Below are positions 12,443 through 22,995 of a stretch of 64,000 nt of DNA, piece after piece. The stretch spans positions 79,253,079-79,317,078 of the forward strand of contig CM067367.1 of assembly GCA_034401795.1 (NCBI GenBank). The letters are read 5' to 3'. Each line of letters begins with the position of its first letter. Position 1 is the first letter of the stretch. The position numbers and the translations under genes were made by a program. The notes below the pieces were generated by a model. The model was not told the origin of the DNA. It saw only the letters and a list, made by a program, of their open reading frames with translations, and ran no database searches. The DNA is from Chaetoderma sp. LZ-2023a (Eukaryota > Mollusca > Caudofoveata > Chaetodermatida > Chaetodermatidae).

Positions 12443-13003
12443 GCCGCCGCCACCACTGCTTGAAGGTCATGCCTTTTCTTCTTATTTACAACCTCAAGAC
12501 TCACATGGGTTTGACCCGGTGACCTGCTCGAGATCACCTTCGAGAGCTTATTTGCTCTAATTATATGCTCTTTATTCTTAATTCATTCACTAGACCGGAA
12601 GTACGTCCCAACCGGAAGCAGAAGTCGGAAGAGCTTATTAGTCATATCGGAAACGGTCGGAACGGAAGTAAGAACCAGATCTTGAAGACCCATATGTCCT
12701 GCAAAACCGAAAAAGATACCGGAAACGGTCGGAACGGCAGTAGCACCGGAAAACGGAAGTAAACCCGAATCCACCCCAACGGAACCGGAAGAACTAGCAA
12801 AACTAGATTGCGGACTATGGCTATAGGCGACTTATGAAGAATCTTGACGACCGGTATGACCGAAAATTTTGGCATTAGCATAAGGCTTTTGGACGTTAGC
12901 TTCCGCCTCCGCCACCACTGCTTGAGATTATGCCTCTATAGACCAATGTGGGTTTGACCTGGTGAACTGCACGAGCCCACCTTCGAGAGCTTAGTCGCTC
13001 TAG
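12443..13003. repeat. Direct repeat of about 110 bp (12443-12559 and 12890-13003)
   Basis: Both units share gccaccactgcttga, then tgggtttgacc.ggtga.ctgc.cgag, then caccttcgagagctta...gctcta. They flank about 330 bp rich in ccggaa motifs. They lie within the DIRS-like element upstream of its gag-like remnant and may be an internal duplication. Confidence 0.75.
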
Positions 13004-13059
13004 ACTTTGTTTAGGAGACCTGATTACTTGTATTGACGTTAGAGGGATCGGTTTCCCAC

Positions 13060-13400
13060 ATTTGCGGGAACGCCAGCTATGTAGCTCTCGGGCTATCGTC
13101 GGATAAAGAAGAAACTTCCTGTTTCTTGGCCTCCATGATGGCAGAAGATATTCTTTCGTCTAAAGATTTAGTCAAAACTGCAGCGAAGGATTCAAACCTC
13201 GCAAATAAAGCTATCACTGCTTCCGAATTTGCTGAAGAAGGGGGCCCCCCCCCCTCCATTACTGCTGGATTAGACATATTAGAATATTGCAAGACACAGC
13301 TTTTGTCTACTAGCAACGGAGGAAGGGGAAGGACGACCATATGGCAGCGCTGTAAGGACGAATAATCCTTAAAGAAACTTAGATACGATCGCATACCACC
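13060..13400 (-). pseudogene. Possible ORF1 (gag-like) fragment of the DIRS-like element
   Basis: The minus-strand frame 13394-13077 encodes about 105 residues. Residues 45-95 read as a likely amphipathic helix (ALFARFESFAAVLTKSLDER, then ISSAIMEAKKQEVSSL). This coiled-coil-like region fits the N-terminal part of DIRS ORF1 proteins and lies in the expected place, 5' of RT and 3' of the right-hand terminal repeat. Overlapping plus-strand frame 13033-13365 is taken as its shadow. Confidence 0.4.
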
Positions 13401-13984
13401 CTATGCAAAACCCGCACATCGAAGTGGGGGTACACGTAGTGCACTTAAAACAGAAATGTCCTCCATGCTCCACAGAGTGAACTCGTTCACAGATTGAGGA
13501 CATGCACTTGATTTATCGGTCGTTAAAACGGACTCTTAAAAAACGAAAAAGGATTACGAAAGAAGCACACAGCTTAGAATTTCGATAAAAGGAGTCCAGA
13601 AACATGCAAACGCCTTTCTTTAAGGCCGGAAAATTTCAAATTCAAGACTGTTTTCTATCATAGGGAAATAAATGTAATTCCTTGTAAAGCGCTATTTTTT
13701 CTTTTAACTGAAAGTGAGCTCACTGGAGTAATAGTGTTTTTATATGATGATGACTTAGGCATATTAAAGTTGTTACCACGAAAACGAAACCCACGAAAAC
13801 CGGTAACATTTATATACATAGTTATAAAGTTCAATATAAACCCGAAATACTTCCAAAAACATAATTTTGGGAGGATAGACTTCATAGTAGGCATATCTTA
13901 GCATGAGGAAGTCCTTCAATAGTAAGCTGACACAGCGCAAAGCTATAAAAACTTTCTGATAATATTTGTGCATTTGTTCTGCTT

Positions 13985-14275
13985 GCAGAATAATTGAAAA
14001 GTGAATCTCTTTCCTATTTGGGCTCCAGTGCACATGCGCAAGCAGTGACAGGCGTCACTATGGAGTGAGTACAGACTGGTGCCAGTCTATATCAGTTAAT
14101 ATACTGGAGATGGACCTAACCAGTAGCCTGGTTGAGGGTCCATATTTATAGCAATCGGCATGGGGAGGAGTGTATGCATGCATAAAAATCTTATTCTGGT
14201 AGCTAAATGCAGATAATTGATTTAGCAAGTAGTGATTGAATGGTAATGGATGTTTGTGTGGTGTAATAACAACTA
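13985..14275 (-). repeat. Right (5') inverted terminal repeat of the DIRS-like element
   Basis: It is an inverted copy of 5843-6110. Its outer 50 bp (ending ...gtggtgtaataacaac, 14275) also match 6248-6300 in inverse orientation (gttgttattacaacac...). Conserved internal stretches are ccagtctatatcagttaatatactggaga and ggttgagggtccatatttata (each split by small changes). Confidence 0.75.
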
Positions 14276-14882
14276 AGAAATTTCCAAATGCAAAAAGCAT
14301 ATATAGCGCTTGTTGCTATGCAAACAAGAATGAGACTCACTGGCAGATGGGTACCCGCTTGTTGGGAACCGGGTACCCGGTTCCAGGAGCCGGTAAAGCT
14401 TTCTAAATCTAGATTCCTAGAGCAGCTAGCTTGTATTATCAAAGAGTAATATAATGGTAAGCATTGATCGGAGGAGAAACCACATTCTAGTAGCTAGCGA
14501 CCATGACCCGCATATCAAATACGTAGACTCAAGAGTACACGAATACACATGTCCAGAGTGATCCGACTTAATAAATCTATGGCAGCTGCTATTATAACAT
14601 CTAATTGAATGGTTCATATTCTTTTCTTTATTCTTCTCCTTCCACCTCTTCGGAGACTCCCAAATCTGAATCGTAAAAACAAGATCTGATAGAGTAAAGC
14701 TCTGAATATGACTCAGGATTAGCCAGCGCTAATCCCAAGACTTATAAATAGAGACATTACCGATCTCAAATTTATAATTATTTTGGTTTCTTTGAGAGAG
14801 TATGTTACCGAGATAATCGTAGATTCATACTCAATACCTTACAAGCATGTCAATTCAATAGCTCTACAAGCTACTGGTTAAA
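14276..14882. other. Spacer without recognisable gene
   Basis: AT-rich sequence between the DIRS-like element and the tandem array. One short near-palindrome (gggtacccgcttgttgggaaccgggtaccc, about 14349-14378, shown in parts as gggtaccc repeated) is present. No coding signal was seen. Confidence 0.4.
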
Positions 14883-15600
14883 CAAGTTTGGTGACCATAT
14901 GTGAAAGTCTTGAAACTATGGCCCGGAGAAACATTTTCTGTGATATTCAGTTGACCATGAAAAGTAGGCCAGCATGACCTACTTTTCATAATGTGCACAG
15001 CTTCTCCCTAAGATGCATCCACATACCAAGTTTGGTGACCATATGTGAAAAAGTCTTGAAACTATGGCCCGGACAAACATTTTCTGTGATAATCAGTCGA
15101 CCATGAAAAGTAGGTCAGAATGACCTACTTTTAATACTCTGCAACCTTTTCCATAAGATGTATCCATATACCAAGTTTAGTGACCATATGTGAAAAAGTA
15201 TTGAAACTATAGCACGGACAAACATTTTCTGTGATATTCAATTGACCATGAAAAGTAGGTCAGCATGACCTGCGTTTGACCTACTTTTGATACTCTGCAC
15301 ACCTTCTCACTAAGATGCATCCACATACCAAGTTTGGTGAGCACATGTGCAAAAGTCTTGAAACTATGGCACGGACAAATATTTTCTGTGATATTCAGTT
15401 AACGATGAAAAGTAGGCTAGCATGACCTACGTTTGACATACTTTTCTACTCTGCACACCTTCTCGCTAAGATGCATCCACATACCAAGTTTGGTGACCAT
15501 ATGTGAAAAAGTCTTGAAACTATGCTCCAGACAAACTTATATATGGTGAACGGATGGACGAACGGACGGACAAAGCAGCGACTATATGCTCACGCGAAAT
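14883..15600 (+). repeat. Tandem repeat, about 4.6 units of 144-157 bp
   Basis: Units start with caagtttggtgaccatatg at 14883, 15027, 15172, 15329 and 15485. Each continues with gtcttgaaactatgg, acaaacattttctgtgat and a near-palindromic block (gtaggtcagcatgacctac), then aagatgcatccacatacc. The last unit runs out into ggacgaacggacggacaaag and ttttttcgggcagcataaaaa. Arrays of this style, with a gaccta palindrome and a ggacggac tail, are common dispersed repeats in marine invertebrate genomes. Confidence 0.92.
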
Positions 15601-16018
15601 TTTTTTCGGGCAGCATAAAAAGAAGCAAAAATACACAACTCAAAATCTATACACTCTGGGTGCAAGTGACCAAAACTGGTAACGCTCCTTCACGAAAATA
15701 GAAATGATCTAATAAATCATTATTAAAGCACCAGGACCTACAACCACTTATCTTGAGAGGTTTCTTTCTTTAATCCGACATCTCGATGATCTTTACTTCA
15801 CTTTTCAATAATCCACAGCGATTTTAACAAGTTATAAATAACTTTTAAATTGGATTGTAAATTTAAACACCTCTTCCTTCAAGAGTAGGAAAAGGAATGA
15901 AGTCTTGGTTGCTGAAATATAAATCACGTTATGTATCGGCTTCCGCTTATAGCCTCCCTTTGTAGGCCGAGTTTAGGTCATTACCTGAGTAGCGTGAAGA
16001 CGCTAATATTAGTACCCA
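15601..16018. other. Spacer without recognisable gene
   Basis: AT-rich sequence between the tandem array and the left arm of the nuclease element. Nothing was recognised. Confidence 0.4.
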
Positions 16019-16584
16019 GGGAGATACTGCGCAATCCATATACATAGGACGCTAGCTTTGAGTAGCTACGTTATACGATAGTAACGGCGTAAACTTGCCC
16101 TATAGTGCAGTTTATAGTTGGTTTAAGAATGCACGATTTACATTTAAGCGTAATCAACAGAATGCATAGTTCAAAATACAGCAATCTGGAATGCTGTTGC
16201 ATTATTTTCTTTAATTAGTCATGACAACCGAATCAAAAAGGAAAAATTAGTACACCGCCTGAAATTGCTAAAAGAATTAAAAAGAATTATGTTCATAGTG
16301 GGGCAGATATGTAACAAATTTGAGGTAAGATGTTCCATTCTGGCAGAAAGCATGAAATTTGGCATATAGGTGGTTTACGGTACGCTGAACATAATTAGAT
16401 GCAGTGCCACGTGATTCTACCAAGGGAACCCATTCAAAATAGTGGATTCAAAATGGCCGCCTTCCCAGCGGAAAATCTGCATTACTCAAGTTCTAGATGG
16501 AGTAGAGGGCTGGAATTGATGTCAAATTAAGGGTTTCTTAGGTCACTGGTTATGAATTTACCCATTACAATACTCTAAATAGAT
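16019..16584 (-). repeat. Left inverted-repeat arm of the nuclease element
   Basis: This arm is the reverse complement of 18717-19280 with scattered substitutions. Landmarks are gggagatactgcgcaatcc (16019), atagtggggcagatatgtaac (16297) and tacccattacaatactctaaa (16558, with one base changed against the other arm). Confidence 0.88.
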
Positions 16585-16624
16585 AAACATGCTGAAAAAT
16601 ATATTATTATTAGGAAACAGACCA

Positions 16625-18575
16625 CCCACAGTTTAAGTACTGGAATTCAGTCTTGAAATTAGAGCTGCTGTTTCTTCAATTTATGAGAGCTCAGCGAGAG
16701 GCCAATTTCCCGTTGTATGTAGAGACATTGGGCAAGATTATCCCGTGGATGTTTACCCTGGATCAGGTACACTATGCACGATGGCTCAGCATCCATGTGG
16801 CTGATCTGTTGCAACTTGAGAACCGATGCCCACTTGTACATTTGTTGAAGGAAACTTCGTTACTCAGAAAACGGCTCACACGTTCTTAGCCTTGGCACAT
16901 GATCAAATCCACAAGTAGCAAAATGCTATTCTGAAGGGCGATGGTGGAATTATCGGAATCACAGAAAATGAAGCTGCTTTGAAACGATAGATGGTGTCAG
17001 GCCCAGAAATAGGAAGGATGATCAGCGAGTACGAAGTGAAACATACACACAGAAATATCAATGATAACTGTCACCATGAGCAGATTCCGAGTAAACAGAA
17101 ATTGTTTACTTTAAACACAATTTGTCTTATTGATGCAATCGAGGAAATGGGAAACCCATTTTTAGATGACAGTTTTGACTTAGTGACTCTAGATACCAAA
17201 GTCATTATGTCCGAGTCTGTAGTGAATGCAATCCGAACAGCAGAAGAACTAGGCATCAGACAGTACCACGCATTCGTCGCAGATCGACTATCTGTATCAT
17301 CAGAATCGGCATATGACCCAATCCAAAAGAACAATTTGGCTTTGTTCAAATCAAAACAGAGGAAGAGTACCAGAACCAACAAGAAGTTTGTTGCAATGAA
17401 GAGAGATGTACAGTTATTCTCTAGACTGTACATTTCCTGCCAAGCCAGAGACGGAGACCTTGATTCATTCTTTGAGCATGAGAATCATCCATGGCCCCCA
17501 TCACTTGCTGAGAGCAACGCAATGCACCAAGGCAGCAAATCAGATCTGATGGGATGTTTGGAAGCATTAGTAGCTCGTGCAGCTGATTGTCCAGAGGTTG
17601 AAGTGAAGATCATTGACGGAGCAGCTATGATGCATAATCTAGATCCCAAGAAATCAAACGTGGTTGTGAACACATTTGGAGATTTTGCAGAGCACGTCTT
17701 CCTCCCACACATTGCTAGACAACTACAGACGGTTAAAAGATTGGATGTTGTATGGGACGTGTATAACGCGGGAAGCGTGAAGACACACGCTAGAGAATTA
17801 CGGGGACATGGTGAAGCTCTTCGTACAAGACTCCCTCAAAATTGGAAAACTTTCCCACGAGTTGATGCAAACAAAACAGGCCTCTTCACCTTTTTCGCAC
17901 ATACATTTGAGTCATTCGAGCTACCAGAAGGAAAGATACTCATCACAACATGTGAGGAAATCGTGCTGATGAGGCCAGAGCATGACGTCTCACAACTCGC
18001 GCCATGCATGCAAGATGAAGAAGATGGTAGAATGTTGCTCCACGCCTTCCATGCATATCACCCAGGTTATCGAACAATAATGATTCATGCTACAGATACA
18101 GACGTCGTAGTCCTAGTCATACGGACAGCAAACTTTCTTCATGGGTGTGATCTCTGGGTCGTATTTGGCCATGGGAAGACCTTCCGCTATGTATCAGCTC
18201 ATGGCATTGCAACAGGTTTGGGTGCAGAAGCGTCACAAGGACGGCTTTTTATGCATGCTTTCTCTGGGTGTGACACTGTGTCTGCATTTTGTGGGATTGG
18301 CAAGAAGACAGCATGGGAAGTTTGGAGGACTTCAGATCTATTCAAGTCACTATTTAGGAGACTGTCTGATGCCCCAGCATCTCTGTGTGACAATGACATG
18401 GAAACGCCTGTACAAACGCACATCACCATTGTCAAAGGTTAATGAGGCACGAAAACGGCTTTTCGCTTTTGGCAACAGGCAGCTAGAAAACATTCCTCCG
18501 ATCATGTATAGCCTTGCATACTCTAATAGGATAATTGAACGTATCTATAACGACCATCACTTGGTTCGATATTAA
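16625..18575 (+). pseudogene. PIN/FEN1-like nuclease-domain protein, decayed copy 2
   Basis: The first part (16638-16889) reads LELLFLQFMRAQREANFPLY...DQVHYARWLSIHVADLL. After a frame change comes KGDGGIIGITENEAALKR, a stop (16988), then a 483-residue open frame (16991-18442). That frame holds the 5'-nuclease pattern: IDGAAMMH (about residue 208), VVWD (253), DEEDGRM (341), ATDTDVVVLVI (366) and GCDTVSAFCGIGKKTAWEVW (425). These match the acidic metal-binding blocks and helix-turn-helix of FEN1/XPG nucleases. Proteins of this layout are multicopy in many invertebrate and fish genomes; their role is unknown to me. The end is shifted into another frame (VNEARKRLFAFGNRQLENIPP, to 18575). The defects argue against a working protein. 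Confidence 0.72.
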
Positions 18576-18716
18576 GAAATCAAGTAATTTAAACTATTTC
18601 TAGATGCTATATTGCTTTTGTTCTCAAGAGATGGATCTTTTAGATAATACATCTTAAAGAGCCACCGTCTTTTGACATCAAACACAGGTGGTCGCCATGG
18701 AAGGATTGATATTTAC

Positions 18717-19280
18717 ATATTTAGACTATTGTAGTGAGTAGAATTATAACGATTGACCCATGAAACCCCTAATTTGACATTAATCCCATCTCTCTACTCT
18801 GTCTAGAGCTTGAGTAATGCAAATTTTCCGCTGGGAAGGTTGCCATTTTGAATCCGCCATTGTGAATGGGTTCCCTTTGTAGAATCACGTGGCACCGCAT
18901 CTAATTATGACCAGGATACCGTAAACCACCTATATGCCAAATTTCATGCTTTCTGCCAGAATGGAACATCTTACCTCAAATTTGTTACATATTCGCCCCA
19001 CTATGAACATAATTCTTTTTAATTCTTTTAGCAATTTCAGGCGGTGTACTAATTTTTCCTTTTTGATTCGGTTGTCATGACTAATTAAAGAAAAAAATGC
19101 AACAGCATCCCAGATTGCTGTATTTTGAACTATGCGTTCTGTTGATTATGCTTAAATGTAAATCGTGCATTCTTAAACCAACTATAAACTGCACTATAGG
19201 ACAAGTTTACGCCGTTACTATCGTATAACGTAGCTACACAAAGCTAGCGTCCTATGTATATGGATTGCGCAGTATCTCCC
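18717..19280 (+). repeat. Right inverted-repeat arm of the nuclease element
   Basis: This arm is the inverted partner of 16019-16584 and is also present in copy 1 at 1620-2183. It lies about 140 bp beyond the end of the nuclease pseudogene. Confidence 0.88.
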
Positions 19281-20234
19281 TTTTTCACATATCTGCCCTA
19301 TTATCAGTGATTATTGCCCAACACTGCAACTAAGTATATACTTGGTATTTCACGACAGACTCAGGGTCTGCAGTGAAAGAACGAAAATTATATGGCGATT
19401 CGACGGAGTAACTAGCTGGTTTTCTCAATGACAAAGGTGTTACCTCGCTATTGTTAGCTTGTTTATGATAGAGCTTTGTGTTTTGATTATGACTAACATG
19501 TAGTGAACAGACAAAACGCAATGGATACATGCATGAATGGATTATAACTGTATTCTTTTGCTCAATGGCGAGTTTTAAAATCTTATAGTCTGTTCGATTT
19601 TTTTATTCAATTACATCGTAGAACTTTTAAAAAATCGTGATTTTCAATTAAATCGTGCAAGCCTAATTCAAGGCAGTGCAGTTAGATGTTGACAAAGTCA
19701 GAACAGATATGGATACATTTGGGACAGCAGCCCTCAAAATTCGCCACTGCAATCAGCAAAGCTGTGGTAAAAGCCTGGGTAAACTTAATTTGCCACAGCA
19801 AATATTTGCCGTGGAAAAAAATTGCTGGCCTATCTACTTATATATGATTTTACCATGGATATAAGGTATCAAACATAATGTCATATTAACCCTTTCAATG
19901 ACAAATCCCTGAAAGAGTACATTACAATGTATAGCATATGATGTTGAAAATTTTGAAATTAATATTACTGGAGCCTTAGGCAGCGATGTCTTTGAGCAGT
20001 TATATTAATTTCAAAATATTCAAAAGCTTTCCCATTTATTTCGCCGGAGATTGCGGGATGGGGAAGTTATCAGTGAAAGTGTTATTTAAGCAAGGTTCAA
20101 CAATTTAGCAAAAGTATAACAAAGATTACAATTAATGAAATTTTGAAAAAATGCTGTAGCATTGCTGTGATGAAGTAGTTCTGATAAATGAAGAGTTGAA
20201 AAGTTCATGTGCAGTAAGCTTTAACCTATCAGAG

Positions 20235-20612
20235 ATGACAAGGCTGCTCCCGAACCCAAAGAAAGGGAAAACATTGTAGTCTTCAGTATCTCAGAAAGCG
20301 ATAGTGAAGTCGCAGAGGAGAGGGTTGCACATGATGAAAGCTTAGTCCTAAAATTATATACGGATCGTCTAGACGAACGCAAAATTTGACAAGTTAAACC
20401 GCCTGAGCCACAGAGGTAAAAATGCTCGCCCTATGCCAGTATCAATGACATCTGAGGAGGTGCACACCAAGATACTCAGCATGGCGAAAAAGATAGAAGA
20501 ACGTGATGATGAAATATTTAAGAATATATGGATTAAAAGGGATATAGCTTCGACAGAGAGGGAGGAAATCTAAAGAGCTAATAAAGACAAGAGACACTTC
20601 AAGAAAGGTGTG
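20235..20612 (+). pseudogene. Non-LTR retrotransposon ORF1p fragment, copy 2
   Basis: The frame starts after EPKERENIVVFSISESDSE and continues with EERVAHDESLVLKLYTDRLDE. A frame change leads to RPMPVSMTSEEVHTKILSMA, then KKIEERDDEIFKNIWIKRD, then a decayed REEI.RANKDK end. This matches the RRM-like plus C-terminal domain of L1/CR1-type ORF1 proteins, which bind nucleic acid and act as chaperones. Coiled coil and zinc finger upstream were not found. Confidence 0.6.
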
Positions 20613-21189
20613 AGACTGCAGCCTGTCTGGCCGGAAGATAAGAGGAGGCAGGGTTGTAAATGCTGAGGAGGAAGGGTTGTAAATGCTGCAAAGCGGAAAC
20701 ATGACAGAGAACCAATGAAAAACAGATCAGAGACTGCAGCAGCAGAGAACATAGCATGGCAAACAATGCACCAATGAAGCTCGATTTTACGACTTTGCAA
20801 TGAGCTATGAAGCTTGACTTCACACATAAAATAAATATAGAAGGCCTTATCAACTAGAGGCCCAAGGCTGTAGTGCTAACCTGGACCATTATGATTTGAA
20901 CCATTTGCATTTAAATACCGGTAGACATGATGGATAATTTTCGAAAAAATCCAAAGTGGCCACCAAAGAAACCTAACGCCATAAGATCAGTCCACCCATG
21001 TTTCGCTGAAACTGGCCCACTTTCAGTCCAACTGAATTACAACTGGACGGGTATGATTCCTTCAATAATCTTAGCCTAACAATGAGAGGGGTGGCTATAT
21101 ATAGAAAGAAGTCATTGGGTGTCGTCCCAATCAAAGTATATGAATCCTGCCAGATGAAAGAGTGTGTGGTTACTGTGGTGCGATAGTAA

Positions 21190-21490
21190 GCTAAGTAAAA
21201 GGAATTGCATGAGGTATATAAGTACATCCATGATATCTACATAGTGGACAATAAACTTATAGAGATTCACCAAAACATAGTTACACAGGGCCATCCTTAA
21301 AAACTAAAACAAAAGTACTACAAGTCAACAAGCTCCCAGCAATTCTCATTAAGAGTAGTAGATACATGGAATGCTTTACTGGATTATGTTGTAACGGCTC
21401 GGACTTCAAATAGTTTCAAAGCATAACTTGATAAGGAATGGGGCATTGGACTCAATACACATTTGCCTGGTGTGATGAAATGGCATAAAC
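21190..21490 (+). pseudogene. C-terminal end of a CR1-like reverse transcriptase, copy 2
   Basis: It is the same as 3960-4255 in copy 1: RVVDTWNALLDYVVTAR followed by NSFKA and LDKEWGIGLNTHLPGVMKW. EN and RT core are missing between the ORF1 fragment and this end, so the element was internally deleted before the duplication. Confidence 0.6.
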
Positions 21491-21960
21491 GTTGATAAAA
21501 TTCAAATGAACGGACTGTGTGTGGAATCACACCAGTCTACATTGTGACAATAGTATATAAGTTATCTGCAGTGTACTGTGCCACAAATAGATTGAGTGTG
21601 AGATGCACATCAGTCTCCCTTTGTGGTATGGGCAGCTTTTTTCCTGTATGCTCTCTAATGTTTAGAGGTAATCTTTAGCATTTGGAGGTTGAGAAAACAC
21701 ACAAATAATCTAATAGACGTGTCTCCAACTTTTAGAGAGCACCTCAAAATGTTAGTGTAGACAAAAAAAGCTACACACACTATAGGGGAAGAGAATGACA
21801 ATATAGCCCAAAAAATGGTGGCCATGTGTCTGCAGAATGTCATTGGTGTGTGTGACACCATGACATCAACAGGATTATGGCATCCACAGAATTATGGTAC
21901 TGGACCCTAATACTAATAGGCTACAACCCGAGGTCTTTAAATTCTGCTTTATTCCCAGTA

Positions 21961-22590
21961 CGATAAGGCATTGGAACACATTTGATACTATCACAGGATC
22001 GTCTAAGCAGTTCAGAAGACTACAAATCCTACAAATAATTTTAATAAATTCAACAAATTAATCAGAGGGGAAAAAATGTTTAAACCAGCTACTTGACGAA
22101 TGCGCAGCGAAAATAATGTCCTTTGGATGTTGTTTGGGTTTTTTGTCCTTTGGATGTTTCACCATATTATTATTATCGTAAATTCCTCCTGTATAAAGGG
22201 GCTATTCCGGATTGGTGTAAATTGAGTTCTGTAGTCTGAATATTAACGTATATACACATATATGTAGAGTATTTGTCGAAACTGCATGCAAGTTAATGGT
22301 GATTGATGTATGTACAACAAGTCAGATTGCGTGCCCGTGGATGCTTCTGCACTGGTTTTTAGACACTGGTTGGTTGTTAGGGTCAATTATTTCTCATTGT
22401 CTGTGGTGTAATATTTACAGGTAATGACGGATGATGTTTTCAGTTATTGTGAGGCAGTATTCGCTAAGGCCATGCGAGGGTTCAATAAGCATCATTGCTA
22501 TATATTTACTTGTTGCGGCTAAGCATTTTGTCTGTTATTGGCTGCTCCTGCAGATTGTTGACTGCAGCAACGGAAATATTTCATCCCGAC
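21961..22590. other. Spacer without recognisable gene
   Basis: AT-rich sequence following the duplication edge. Nothing recognised. Confidence 0.4.
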
Positions 22591-22591
22591 A

Positions 22592-22834
22592 TCATGTAAT
22601 GTCACAAAGTCTACTAGAAAGTGGGAGTATATCTCGGCATCTTTGTGACCATTGGCATTCTGGGTCCCCCGCATACTGGTTGAAGGCTGCTTTATTAGCC
22701 TGTAGTATGTATGTACAAGTAAGAAGGTGCATCTGCACCGGTAAGGCCCTTATATCCATGTGGCTTGTAGACTGATAAGATTGCTGGGTGGATATAGCCA
22801 GGGCAGTTGTTCTCGACATTGATTCAAGATTCAA
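22592..22834 (-). pseudogene. Non-LTR retrotransposon C-terminal zinc-binding-region fragment
   Basis: The minus-strand frame reads TYILQANKAAFNQYAGDPEC. It closely parallels the plus-strand region near 32330-32400, where remnants give MLQANRAHFNQNEVDPTCILC and PEDCEHFLGSC. It is therefore a small piece of the same retrotransposon family's C-terminal Cys/His region, in opposite orientation. Confidence 0.55.
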
Positions 22835-22995
22835 GATTATTTATTTCATGCTTGATATACAATATACAGACATTACAATTGGGCAGTCCATCAAAGGCAG
22901 AGCCTATAAGTCGATGGACCCCCTACATACAAAACAAAACATTACAATATATAAGGTGATAGTTAATTATACAGACATCTGTGAGTAAACACAGA
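22823..22995 (-). repeat. 3' tail of a CR1-like retrotransposon
   Basis: On the minus strand this reads ...tttatttgtatgtaggggg, tccatcgacttataggctctg, then aaataatcttgaatcttgaatc. A run of (aatcttg) units is a typical 3' end of CR1-like elements. A related copy lies at 24540-24660 (gcagagcctatatgaatcgatggatcccta). Confidence 0.5.

Larger units (their letters stand above)
5809..14275 (-). mobile_element. DIRS-like tyrosine-recombinase retroelement, decayed
   Basis: Read on the minus strand, the order is inverted repeat (14275-13985), gag-like ORF1 remnant, RT, RNase H with the DIRS-type C-terminal region, tyrosine recombinase, then a complementary region and the second inverted repeat. DIRS elements replicate through an RT step and integrate by a tyrosine recombinase instead of a DDE integrase, so no target duplication is expected. 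All frames are broken by stops. A TTAA-flanked insertion of about 1 kb separates RT from RNase H. The order and motifs make the family call firm, while the exact ends are less certain. Confidence 0.8.
16019..19280 (+). mobile_element. Putative transposon: FEN1-like gene between 565-bp inverted repeats
   Basis: The arms 16019-16584 and 18717-19280 are inverted copies of each other at high identity. Both begin at their outer end with GGGAGATACTGCGCAATCC and stop sharply there. The gene at 16625-18575 fills the interior in forward orientation. No target-site duplication is visible (left flank agtaccca, right flank tttttcac), and no DDE or tyrosine transposase is present. The arrangement resembles a DNA transposon with long terminal inverted repeats, but a host-gene duplication with an inverted partial copy is also possible. 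Confidence 0.5.
17096..21960. repeat. Second copy of the 4.8-kb direct duplication
   Basis: It matches 1-4773 from within the nuclease gene, through the right inverted-repeat arm, to the retrotransposon remains, and ends at ttcccagta. It is the better-preserved copy: it has no frameshifts at the positions corresponding to 825 and 947, and it keeps the 118-bp ORF1 block. Confidence 0.93.

Noticed and set aside
15027-15600. CRISPR-like array
   Set aside because: Units of 144-157 bp repeat along their whole length without unique spacers, and the context is eukaryotic.
18141-18575. Separate 144-codon gene overlapping the nuclease
   Set aside because: Only its last 45 residues are real and belong to the same protein after a frameshift; the rest is out-of-frame.
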